Shown: positions 1 through 6,279 of the stretch, piece by piece
How the letters are laid out: each line of letters starts with the position of its first letter
Position numbering within the stretch: position 1 is the first letter of the stretch
Assembly: GCA_020720525.1 (NCBI GenBank)
Contig: DYON01000078.1
Span: 1 to 6,281 of the forward strand
Source: Acetofilamentum sp.
GTDB lineage: Bacteria; Bacteroidota; Bacteroidia; Bacteroidales; DTU049
DNA length: 6,281 bases
Reading direction: 5' to 3'
Position numbers and translations under genes: made by a program
The notes under the pieces: generated by a model
Databases searched by the model: none
Told to the model about the DNA's origin: nothing
What the model saw: the letters and a program-made list of their open reading frames with translations, nothing else

Positions 1-111
1 CAAACATCCAATGCTTTCAGATCGCCATGCAGTTGATGCTAAAAGATTGGGCTGTGTAAAGCTTTGGTTCAGCATCCAAGTATTGGTAGAAAGAAATCTG
101 GCAAAACTTTG

Positions 112-119
112 TATCTTTG
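112..119 (+). promoter_or_regulatory. -7 box of the ruvX-def-lipoprotein operon
   Basis: TATCTTTG matches the Bacteroidota sigma-factor -7 consensus TAnnTTTG exactly. It ends 8 bases before the ruvX start codon, so the transcript would begin within a few bases of the ATG and be leaderless or nearly so. I do not see a good -33 TTG/TTTG at the usual 19-21 base spacing; the nearest TTG (83-85) is too far upstream. The first 111 bases otherwise hold nothing I can assign. Confidence 0.6.
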
Positions 120-127
120 CAGCTGGT

Positions 128-541
128 ATGGGAAGAATAATGGCCATCGACTACGGATTGAAACGCTGCGGAATTGCAGTAACCGACGAGCTTCGAATGA
201 TAGCATCGCCTCTCGAAGCTGTGCCAACCCACAATCTAACCGAATATATTTTGGCTTACTGCATCAAAAACGCAGTAGATATTATCGTTTTCGGCAAGCC
301 CATGCAAATGGACGGCACAGCATCGGACACCGAACGGCAGATTCAACCATTTATCAACCATCTGAAAAAGAAATTGCCAGCAGTTAAAATTGATCGATAC
401 GACGAACGTTTCACCTCGATGCTTGCAATGCGAGCTATGATAGATTCGGGTTCAAAAAAATCGGATCGCAAAAACAAGGGAAACATCGACAAAGTGAGTG
501 CGGCAATTATTCTTCAGGATTATATGAACTACGCAAAATAA
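128..541 (+). CDS. ruvX: RuvX/YqgF family RNase H-fold nuclease (putative Holliday junction resolvase / pre-16S rRNA nuclease)
   Basis: 137-residue cytoplasmic protein of the RuvX/YqgF family (RNase H fold). The family is annotated as a Holliday junction resolvase and is known in E. coli to take part in 5' end maturation of 16S rRNA. Visible family blocks: the N-terminal strand MGRIMAIDYG with the metal-binding Asp at residue 8, the glycine-rich block FGKPMQMDG (55-63), YDERFTS (91-97) with the conserved Asp-Glu, and IDKVSAAIILQDYM (120-133) with the last catalytic Asp at 121. Length fits the family (about 135-150). The frame stays open back to an ATG at position 11, but those 39 extra residues do not resemble the family, and the -7 box at 112-119 would lie inside that version. 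The ATG at 128 begins exactly where family members begin. It is the first gene of an operon; def follows after 6 bases. Confidence 0.93.
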   Translation: MGRIMAIDYGLKRCGIAVTDELRMIASPLEAVPTHNLTEYILAYCIKNAVDIIVFGKPMQMDGTASDTERQIQPFINHLKKKLPAVKIDRYDERFTSMLAMRAMIDSGSKKSDRKNKGNIDKVSAAIILQDYMNYAK

Positions 542-547
542 GTAATT

Positions 548-1114
548 ATGTTGTTGCCAGTTGTAGCATACGGACACCCCACACTTCGCAAAAAATCGGT
601 CGAAATTGGACCAGATTATCCCAATTTAGAAAAATTTATTGCCGATCTCACCGAAACCATGTATGTTGCCGACGGTGTTGGGCTAGCAGCCCCTCAGGTG
701 AATCGCAACATACGCATGTTTGTAATCGACGCCAATCCTTTCAAAGAAAAATATCCCGAAGCCGATGGAGTAAAGGGCTTGTTTATTAATCCCGAAATTT
801 TGGAAGAAAGCGGCGAAGAATGGTACTACAACGAAGGTTGTTTAAGCATTCCTGGAATTCACGAAGACGTTTTGCGCAAACCAATATTGAAGATTCGCTA
901 CACCGATGCCAACTGGAAAGAGCAAACTAAAACGTTTAGTGGCATTGTTGCGCGCATTATTCAGCACGAATACGACCATCTTGAAGGAGTTGTATTTACC
1001 GACCGCTTGTCGCCCATGCGCAAATTGCTGCTCAAAGGCAAACTCAACGATATCACCAAAGGTAAAGTTGATGTAGATTACAAAATGATTTTCCCCGTCA
1101 AAAACAAACGATAA
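548..1114 (+). CDS. def: Peptide deformylase
   Basis: 188-residue metalloenzyme that removes the formyl group from the initiator methionine of new proteins, acting in the cytoplasm at the ribosome exit. All three defining motifs are present: GVGLAAPQ (43-50), EGCLSIP (96-102) with the metal-ligand Cys98, and QHEYDHLEG (139-147) giving the HExxH zinc/iron site, with His140 and His144 as ligands and Glu141 catalytic. The insert after residue 60 (NPFKEKYPEADGVKG) and the length are typical of the Bacteroidota form, as far as I recall them. It begins 6 bases after the ruvX stop and ends 2 bases before the lipoprotein start, so it is co-transcribed. Nothing is missing or truncated. Confidence 0.97.
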   Translation: MLLPVVAYGHPTLRKKSVEIGPDYPNLEKFIADLTETMYVADGVGLAAPQVNRNIRMFVIDANPFKEKYPEADGVKGLFINPEILEESGEEWYYNEGCLSIPGIHEDVLRKPILKIRYTDANWKEQTKTFSGIVARIIQHEYDHLEGVVFTDRLSPMRKLLLKGKLNDITKGKVDVDYKMIFPVKNKR

Positions 1115-1116
1115 TT

Positions 1117-1662
1117 ATGAAAAAGCTATCCATTATATTAATAGTATTGGTTTTGGTTGGTTGTTCGGGTGGCAAACAAAAGCTTCTCGACGAAATCAAG
1201 GAAAAAGAGAAGATTGTTATGAAATCGTACGAAGATGTAGCCGACAAAAAGACATCGGAATCGTTGCGACAGGACTATCTGAAATTTGCCGACGAATATC
1301 CCGACGATTCGTTGTCGCCCAATTTTTTGCACAAAGCAGCCGAATTGGCACTTGCCATCGATATGCCCAACGAAGCATTGAATCACATCGACACATTGGT
1401 AAAACGTTATCCCGATTACCTTTACCTCGCCGATGCCATATTTTTCAAAGGTTTTATTCAGGAAAGTTATTTGAAAGATCTTTCGGCAGCACGAAAAACC
1501 TACGAAGACTTCATGAAGCGATATCCGAATCACGAATTGGCAACACAGGTTTCTTTTTCGCTCGAAAATTTGGGAAAATCGCCCGAAGATTTGGTTGAAG
1601 AGTTCATGAATCGCACACAGCAAGCCGATTCTTTAGTTTCGGATACAATTTCCGCAAAATAA
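1117..1662 (+). CDS. TPR-repeat lipoprotein of unknown function
   Basis: 181 residues. The N-terminus is a lipoprotein signal: two lysines, a hydrophobic stretch, then lipobox L-V-G-C with Cys16 as the lipidated residue. No acidic residues follow the Cys (C-S-G-G-K), so I see no surface-export-type signal, and periplasmic anchoring is the simpler inference. Residues about 50-155 form tetratricopeptide-like helical pairs, recognisable by YLKFADEYPDDSLSPNFLHK, EALNHIDTLVKRYPDYLYLA and ARKTYEDFMKRYPNHELA, resembling the repeats of BamD or CpoB (YbgF). The last 25 residues are polar and probably flexible. Role unknown; TPR lipoproteins usually serve as envelope assembly scaffolds. Third gene of the ruvX-def operon, starting 2 bases after the def stop. 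From memory, a TPR gene after def recurs in Bacteroidota. Confidence 0.85.
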   Translation: MKKLSIILIVLVLVGCSGGKQKLLDEIKEKEKIVMKSYEDVADKKTSESLRQDYLKFADEYPDDSLSPNFLHKAAELALAIDMPNEALNHIDTLVKRYPDYLYLADAIFFKGFIQESYLKDLSAARKTYEDFMKRYPNHELATQVSFSLENLGKSPEDLVEEFMNRTQQADSLVSDTISAK

Positions 1663-1673
1663 ATCCAAATTTA

Positions 1674-1705
1674 TTTGGTCAATTCAAATTTTATTCAGAC
1701 TTTTG
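1674..1705 (+). promoter_or_regulatory. Promoter-like sequence for rpmB
   Basis: TTTG at 1674-1677 and GACTTTTG at 1698-1705 are separated by 20 bases. This matches the Bacteroidota -33/-7 arrangement (TTTG, about 19-21 bases, TAnnTTTG), except that the T of the TA is a G. It predicts a start about 15 bases before the rpmB ATG. A small palindrome (CCAAAT-TT-ATTTGG, 1665-1678) overlaps the -33 element. Confidence 0.5.
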
Positions 1706-1725
1706 CAGTCCCAAAAAATACCACT

Positions 1726-1962
1726 ATGGCACGTGTATGTCAACTTACAGGAAAGAAGAGAATGTCTGGAAATCATGTTTCCCACTCAAATATTAAGACA
1801 AAACGCAGGTTTTATCCCAATATCCAGGAGAAGAAATTTTTTCTACCAGAAGAAAATCAATGGATAACCCTGAAGCTTTCCACTTCGGCTTTGCGTACCA
1901 TCAATAAAAAAGGCATTACAGCAGTGATGAAAGAACTCATTGCCAACGGTTTTATAAAATAG
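1726..1962 (+). CDS. rpmB: 50S ribosomal protein bL28
   Basis: 78-residue basic protein of the large ribosomal subunit. It matches bL28 along its whole length: the N-terminal block ARVCQLTGKKRMSGNHVSHS, then NIKTKRRFYPNIQ (residues 24-36), a beta-strand region ITLKLSTSALRTI, and the C-terminal KKGITAVMKELIANG. Length agrees with the usual 75-80. The frame is open upstream to 1675, but the ATG at 1726 gives the standard MAR/MSR beginning, and the upstream codons would cover the promoter. It has its own promoter-like sequence and is closed by an intrinsic terminator, so it is probably a single-gene transcript. In many Bacteroidota rpmB is followed directly by rpmG (bL33); no rpmG lies in this window. 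Confidence 0.96.
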   Translation: MARVCQLTGKKRMSGNHVSHSNIKTKRRFYPNIQEKKFFLPEENQWITLKLSTSALRTINKKGITAVMKELIANGFIK

Positions 1963-1985
1963 TTACGAATTCATTCGTATATTTG

Positions 1986-2010
1986 AAGCTGCTTTCAGGC
2001 AGCTTTTTTT
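1986..2010 (+). terminator. Intrinsic terminator after rpmB
   Basis: Seven-base-pair stem AAGCTGC (1986-1992) / GCAGCTT (1999-2005) with a six-base loop, running straight into seven T residues (2004-2010) and more T-rich sequence. It lies 23 bases after the rpmB stop and is the clearest terminator in the window. Confidence 0.88.
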
Positions 2011-2056
2011 ATTTTATACTAAACTGAAAGCACTTGCGTTATTAAGCCTTGAAACA

Positions 2057-2734
2057 ATGCGTTTAATTATTTTGACAATCATATCGCTCCTGCTTTTTGC
2101 ACCGTCGTTGCTGGCACAACCCACCAACGAAGATGCTGGCAATTTGGTTCAATTTAGCGGTGTAGTCGTTTCGGCCGATAGTTTGCGCCCACTAGCATTC
2201 ACACATATCATCATAAAAAGCTCACGCAGAGGAACAGTGTCCGATTTTTTTGGATTTTTTTCGTTTGTGGCCGAAAAAGGCGATATCATTGAATTTTCTT
2301 CGGTTGGTTATAAAAAATCGTTTTATAAAATACCCGATTCATTAAGAGGAACACGCTATTCGCTCATTCAAATGATGCACCGCGACACTGTATGGCTGTC
2401 GGAAACGGTCATCTATCCTTGGCCAACGCCCGACCAATTCAAACAAGCATTTGTAAACACTTCGCCACCCGACGACGATTACGATCGAGCATTAAAAAAT
2501 CTTGCATTGGCCGAACTTCGCGAGCGCGCCTCTTATATGCCCATGGATGGAAGCATGAACTATCGCAATTATATTGAAAAAACTACCAGTCGGCTATATT
2601 ATGCTGGACAACTACCTCCCAACAACTTGCTAAATCCACTTGCTTGGTCGAAATTTCTAAAGGCTTGGCGCAATGGCGATTTTAAAAAACAAAAAAGCGA
2701 AACGGAGTATTACTACAATGACCCTTTGGAATAA
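2057..2734 (+). CDS. Secreted protein with carboxypeptidase-regulatory-like domain
   Basis: 225 residues. Residues 1-20 form a Sec signal peptide ending SLLAQ, with cleavage likely after Ala20. Residues about 32-115 form a CarboxypepD_reg-like (transthyretin-like beta-sandwich) domain: FSGVVVSADSLRPLAFTHII, then GTVSDFFGFFSF and the typical end EFSSVGYKK. This is the same domain type found at the N-terminus of many Bacteroidota TonB-dependent receptors, including the next gene here. Residues about 120-210 form a second module I do not recognise, rich in Tyr, Asn and Trp (NYRNYIEKT, LYYAGQLPPNNLLNPLAW, KAWRNGDFKK). There is no lipobox and no membrane segment after the signal, so it is probably periplasmic. 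The stop codon lies 17 bases inside the receptor gene, so the two are very likely translated together and may work together. I found no convincing promoter in 2011-2056. Confidence 0.85.
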   Translation: MRLIILTIISLLLFAPSLLAQPTNEDAGNLVQFSGVVVSADSLRPLAFTHIIIKSSRRGTVSDFFGFFSFVAEKGDIIEFSSVGYKKSFYKIPDSLRGTRYSLIQMMHRDTVWLSETVIYPWPTPDQFKQAFVNTSPPDDDYDRALKNLALAELRERASYMPMDGSMNYRNYIEKTTSRLYYAGQLPPNNLLNPLAWSKFLKAWRNGDFKKQKSETEYYYNDPLE

Positions 2735-5285
2735 AAAACCACTTCTTTTAGTTTTAGTAGTTGTTCTGCTTGCCGGTTTCGATGCAGCATCCCAAACCGA
2801 TGCTGTTGTATTTGGAAGAATTACCAACGATCGAAATCAACCCCTCGAGTTTGTCAATATTTCAATCATGGGTCGCTCGGGAGGCACTTCCACCAATTCG
2901 GCTGGCAACTACGAACTCACCATTCCATCGGGGAAAGAGATAATTGTAGCATTTTCGATTCTGAGCTACCAAATTCAATACGATACCGTTAACCTTGCAG
3001 CTGGTCAACGCTATCAAATAGATAAAAAACTTACCGACAAATTTTTCATATTAGATGTATTTGAAGTTCGCGACCATTACGAAATGGCTGGAGGGATGAT
3101 ACGTCTCGACCCTAAAAGCTCGCAACTACTGCCAACTTATGGAGGACTCGAAACATTGGTAAAACTAATTGGGCTTGGGGTTTCGTCGGGGAACGAGCTT
3201 TCTTCGACCTATTCGGTTCGAGGCGGCAATTTCGACGAAAACTTGGTGTATGCCAACGATATAGAAATTTATAGACCATTTTTGGTTCGCAGCGGACAAC
3301 AGGAAGGCTTGAGTTTTCTCAATTCGAGCCTCGTGAATTCGGTTTCTTTTTCGTCGGGCGGATTCGAAGCTCGCTATGGCGATAAAATGTCGTCGGTGCT
3401 CGACGTTCAATACAAACGACCCGATTCGTTACGTGGCGATGCTTATGCCAGTTTGCTTGGAGCGGCATTCCACATTGAAGGAATGGGTAAAAACGGATTG
3501 ATGACATATATGTCGGGTTTTCGCTACAAAACCAACCAATATGTATTGAATGCACTCGAAACCAAAGGCGATTACAGTCCTTCATTTCTCGATTGGCAGA
3601 ACTACATTACATGGAAACTGAACGAAACATCCGAAATTAGCTTTTTGGGTTATATAAGCTCGAATCGCTATACCCTGATACCCGAAACACGCGAAACCAC
3701 TTATGGCACTATCAATCAGGCAATGCGTCTGACAATTTACTTCGATGGTCAAGAAAGAGACCGTTTCACCACTTTTTTGGGAGGAATACGCTATATGCAT
3801 AGGTCAGATAGCAATTTGTTGCTGAAATATATTGTGTCGGCATATTCGTCGCTCGAAGACGAAACCTACGACATACAGGGTCAATATTGGATTGGACTTT
3901 TAGAAAGCGATATGGGAAGCGAAGGATTTGGCGAAGTGGCGGAAAACCTAGGTGTTGGAACATTTCTCGATCATGCACGCAACTACCTCGATGTTCAAGT
4001 GCTATCGGCCGAGCACAAAGGCTTATACTCGAAGCAAAACTATTATTTCCAATGGGGAGCTAAAGCACAATTTGAAAACATCAACGACCATATTTGGCAA
4101 TGGAGCTATATCGATTCATCGGGTTTTTCGCTACCCCACCCACCCGATTCGGTTGGATATGTCGATCCAGTCCAACAAAATTATCAGAATCTTGAAATTT
4201 CCGATTTGCTTATCAGCTCGCTTAGTTTAACCTCGATGCGCTATTCGGGCTACTTGCAAGGCGGCAAAGAATGGCGACGCGACAGTGTGCGCTACAATCT
4301 TATTGGCGGTGTTCGTGCATCGTATTGGGATGTAAACAATCAACTCGTTGTAAGTCCTCGTGCAGCCATCAGTATGACACCCAACTGGGCGCGACATTAT
4401 ATGTTTCGTTTGGCATCGGGCTATTATCAGCAACCACCATTTTATCGCGAATTGCGCGATATGGATGGGAATTTGCATACCGACGTAAAAGCACAACGAT
4501 CTATTCATTTTGTGGCTGGTTTCGAACACACCGATTCGTTGTGGAAACGACCATTCAGGGTTGTGGGCGAGATTTATTACAAAGTGCTCGACCAAATGAT
4601 TCCATATGTAGTTGATAATGTGCGGATTCGTTATTTACCACAATATACCTCGCATGGTTATGCCACAGGAATCGACTTCAAAATGAATGGTCAGTTTGTT
4701 GCCGATGCCGAATCGTGGGTAAGCATCAGCATCATGCAAACACGCGAAGACATCGAAAGCGACTATTATTACAAATACTACAATAGCGAAGGAGAAGAGA
4801 TTATTTCAGGTTATACAATCAACAATGTGGCAGTTGATAGTACCCGTTTCGAGCCAGGCTATATTCCCCGTCCTGCCGATCAGCGTGTGAATGTGAGTTT
4901 GTTTTTTCAGGATTATCTGCCACAAAATCCGAGCTACAAAATGCACATGAGCCTAGTATTTGGAACAGGTTTACCCTTTGGACCCCCAAATTCAGACAAA
5001 TACAAGCAAACACTGCGAATGCCGCCATACCGAAGAGTTGATATTGGTTTTTCGAAACAATTGATTGGCTATGTAAATCGCAAAAGCAGTGAGGAAAGCC
5101 AAAAAGCTCGAAAAAATTTAAAATTTATTCGCAATGCATGGCTAAGTTTGGAGATTTTCAATCTTTTGAACATCAACAATACTGTTTCGTATATTTGGGT
5201 TACCGATGTTACAGCCCGTAGGTATGCAGTGCCTAACTACCTCACCAGCAGACAACTCAACTTGAAATTGTTAGTCGATTTTTAA
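2718..5285 (+). CDS. TonB-dependent outer-membrane receptor, substrate unknown
   Basis: 855 residues. Signal peptide 1-25 (KK, then a long leucine/valine core ending DAAS|Q). A CarboxypepD_reg-like domain covers about 30-95. A TonB-box-like LDVFEV (112-117) follows. The plug covers about 127-235, including YSVRGGNFDENLVYANDIEI (165-184) and GGFEARYGDKMSSVLDVQY. The rest is a 22-stranded-type barrel rich in aromatic residues, with blocks such as PPFYRELRDMDGNL (near 570), PADQRVNVSLFFQDYLP and FGTGLPFGPP (about 720-755), and a C-terminal strand ending in Phe855 as outer-membrane barrel proteins do. It imports an unknown ligand using TonB-ExbBD energy. No SusD-like partner is present, which argues against a classical polysaccharide locus. 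The open frame reaches an ATG at 2673, but the start at 2718 gives a normal signal peptide, while the longer form would add 15 charged residues. GGAG at 2704-2707 could help initiation at 2718. Confidence 0.93.
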   Translation: MTLWNKKPLLLVLVVVLLAGFDAASQTDAVVFGRITNDRNQPLEFVNISIMGRSGGTSTNSAGNYELTIPSGKEIIVAFSILSYQIQYDTVNLAAGQRYQIDKKLTDKFFILDVFEVRDHYEMAGGMIRLDPKSSQLLPTYGGLETLVKLIGLGVSSGNELSSTYSVRGGNFDENLVYANDIEIYRPFLVRSGQQEGLSFLNSSLVNSVSFSSGGFEARYGDKMSSVLDVQYKRPDSLRGDAYASLLGAAFHIEGMGKNGLMTYMSGFRYKTNQYVLNALETKGDYSPSFLDWQNYITWKLNETSEISFLGYISSNRYTLIPETRETTYGTINQAMRLTIYFDGQERDRFTTFLGGIRYMHRSDSNLLLKYIVSAYSSLEDETYDIQGQYWIGLLESDMGSEGFGEVAENLGVGTFLDHARNYLDVQVLSAEHKGLYSKQNYYFQWGAKAQFENINDHIWQWSYIDSSGFSLPHPPDSVGYVDPVQQNYQNLEISDLLISSLSLTSMRYSGYLQGGKEWRRDSVRYNLIGGVRASYWDVNNQLVVSPRAAISMTPNWARHYMFRLASGYYQQPPFYRELRDMDGNLHTDVKAQRSIHFVAGFEHTDSLWKRPFRVVGEIYYKVLDQMIPYVVDNVRIRYLPQYTSHGYATGIDFKMNGQFVADAESWVSISIMQTREDIESDYYYKYYNSEGEEIISGYTINNVAVDSTRFEPGYIPRPADQRVNVSLFFQDYLPQNPSYKMHMSLVFGTGLPFGPPNSDKYKQTLRMPPYRRVDIGFSKQLIGYVNRKSSEESQKARKNLKFIRNAWLSLEIFNLLNINNTVSYIWVTDVTARRYAVPNYLTSRQLNLKLLVDF

Positions 5286-6267
5286 TTGAGCTTGAAGCAA
5301 TTGTTTCAGTGGACTTTTTCCAAATGCGGAATGATGTTCTAAAATAAGGCATGTCGGAAAAACAGTTAAAAAACTGTTTAAAACTGTGTTCTGTCCCAGT
5401 GAAGTTGAACCAAGCAGGGTGAGCTCCATGCATGGTAATGGATTTTTTCGATTTCACAAACAAAAGCCACTGAATATAATTGTTGAGATATTTGGTTGAC
5501 ACACCATGCGCTTTGTTTTGCACCAGAAATCGCAAATCATTCTCGATTTCTTCCGACATTTTGTCGTCGAGTTCGTGAGGGTTGTTGGTTTTAGAAAAAA
5601 ACGTAGCTCCAAGGTTTCTTTTTTTACTAAAATCGTGAAATGATATTTGATAACGGCCAACTACCACAGGGTTTTCGCCAAAGTTGAAATTGAGATGAGC
5701 TTCTAAGTCGGAAGTTTTCAGGTTTCCAATTCGAACCATCGAAAGCGCAGTATTTTTGTTGTGGTCGGCAGAGACAATGATATGTACATTCGACAACTCG
5801 AAGTCATTCACCGATTTTCGACTACCCTTCCAACTAAGTTTAAAAATTGAATTTCTAAGTTCAATCAAGCCATTGAAATTTTCCTGGTTACAATTGAGCG
5901 AAGCAAGAACTTTGTGTCGCCAATCGAAAGCAGTTAAAGACGAAATATTGTACTCAGAACACATTTGCTTTAGCGTTTTGTGTCCATTAGAGAGCATATC
6001 GGTCATATAATGGCGAAAGGATTCTTTCTTATGTATCCAATACTCGCTGGTGCCGGTTCGGGCAGAGAACGATTTGCGGCACTTGCTGCATCGATAATGC
6101 TTTATTTGTGATTTTACACCTACTGAATACACATGCTTTTGAGCGCAATACGGGCATGGAGGGCGGTTAGCAAACGCCAAAGCCTTTTCGATTTTAAGCT
6201 GCTTCGAGTGTTCGGCTTTAAGGACGCAGATGGTATTACGGCGTTGAGCTGGGGTTGGGGGAATCAT
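5257..6267 (-). CDS. IS1595/ISXO2-like transposase-derived protein, catalytic residues apparently lost
   Basis: 336 residues, uninterrupted. An N-terminal zinc ribbon has C38-P-Y-C41 and C60-S-K-C63, followed by KSFSARTGT, a hallmark of IS1595/ISXO2-type transposases. A helix-turn-helix-like segment follows (LKQMCSEYNISSLTAFDWRHKVLASL, about 99-124, with TAFDWRHK diagnostic). Then come KGSRK (147-151), a strand VHIIVSADHN (161-170), and the family's late block HGVSTKYLNNYIQW (254-267). Family members that I recall carry an acidic pair near residue 137 (here ELRNS, 136-140), a TD/SD before an aromatic near 203 (here VVVGRYQISF) and an Asn near 240 (here EEIENDL); all three look replaced. The Arg/Lys-rich stretch usually found after KGSRK is also missing. 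Transposition activity is therefore unlikely, although the DNA-binding half looks intact. Related proteins end around MPYFRT (306-311), and about 25 further residues extend over the receptor gene's 3' end. The start at 6267 is supported by the adjacent -7 box. No terminal inverted repeats were found; the upstream end is outside the window. Confidence 0.8.
   Translation of the reverse strand: MIPPTPAQRRNTICVLKAEHSKQLKIEKALAFANRPPCPYCAQKHVYSVGVKSQIKHYRCSKCRKSFSARTGTSEYWIHKKESFRHYMTDMLSNGHKTLKQMCSEYNISSLTAFDWRHKVLASLNCNQENFNGLIELRNSIFKLSWKGSRKSVNDFELSNVHIIVSADHNKNTALSMVRIGNLKTSDLEAHLNFNFGENPVVVGRYQISFHDFSKKRNLGATFFSKTNNPHELDDKMSEEIENDLRFLVQNKAHGVSTKYLNNYIQWLLFVKSKKSITMHGAHPAWFNFTGTEHSFKQFFNCFSDMPYFRTSFRIWKKSTETIASSSIKNRLTISS
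5360..5379. repeat. Perfect inverted repeat inside the transposase-like gene
   Basis: AAACAGTT (5360-5367), four-base A loop, AACTGTTT (5372-5379): eight perfect base pairs. A further partial copy AAACTGT follows at 5381-5387. On the minus strand the hairpin is followed by two more T residues (the last arm plus these gives a run of five T), so it weakly resembles a terminator. It lies within codons for about residues 297-303, before the stop. It may be chance in an A/T-rich stretch or a remnant of a mobile-element end. Confidence 0.5.
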
Positions 6268-6271
6268 GGGG

Positions 6272-6279
6272 CAAAAATA
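6272..6279 (-). promoter_or_regulatory. -7 box of the transposase-like gene
   Basis: Read on the minus strand this is TATTTTTG, a perfect match to TAnnTTTG. Only CCCC separates it from the ATG at 6267, so the transcript would start at or next to the start codon and be leaderless. The -33 element would lie beyond the window edge and cannot be checked. Confidence 0.5.

Noticed and set aside
33..76. GATGCT (33-38) and AGCATC (71-76) as a hairpin or RNA structure upstream of ruvX
   Set aside because: The arms are only six bases with a 32-base gap, there is no supporting helix, and nothing like a tRNA or known leader is visible.
11..127. N-terminal extension of ruvX to an ATG at position 11
   Set aside because: The 39 added residues do not resemble the family, and the -7 box would fall inside the coding part. 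The ATG at 128 gives the standard MGRIxAIDYG beginning.
1138..1623. 161-codon minus-strand open frame opposite the TPR lipoprotein gene
   Set aside because: It is an antisense shadow of a gene with a clear lipobox and TPR pattern. The translation is Cys/Phe-rich with no recognisable domain.
2011..2056. Promoter for the 225-residue secreted protein
   Set aside because: TAAGCCTTG near 2043 only loosely resembles TAnnTTTG with wrong spacing, and no -33 partner is convincing.
2673..2717. Longer start for the TonB receptor at 2673
   Set aside because: It would place 15 mostly charged residues before a normal signal peptide and enlarge the overlap with the upstream gene to 62 bases. The ATG at 2718 is more typical.
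4227..4615. Open frames of 122 and 114 codons on both strands within the receptor barrel
   Set aside because: Both lie inside the conserved receptor coding sequence, show no domain pattern, and are explained by its codon composition.
5359..5380. Hairpin at 5360-5379 as an intrinsic terminator
   Set aside because: The stem is A/T-rich with few G-C pairs, the T-tract is short, and on the minus strand it comes before the stop codon. I recorded it only as an inverted repeat.
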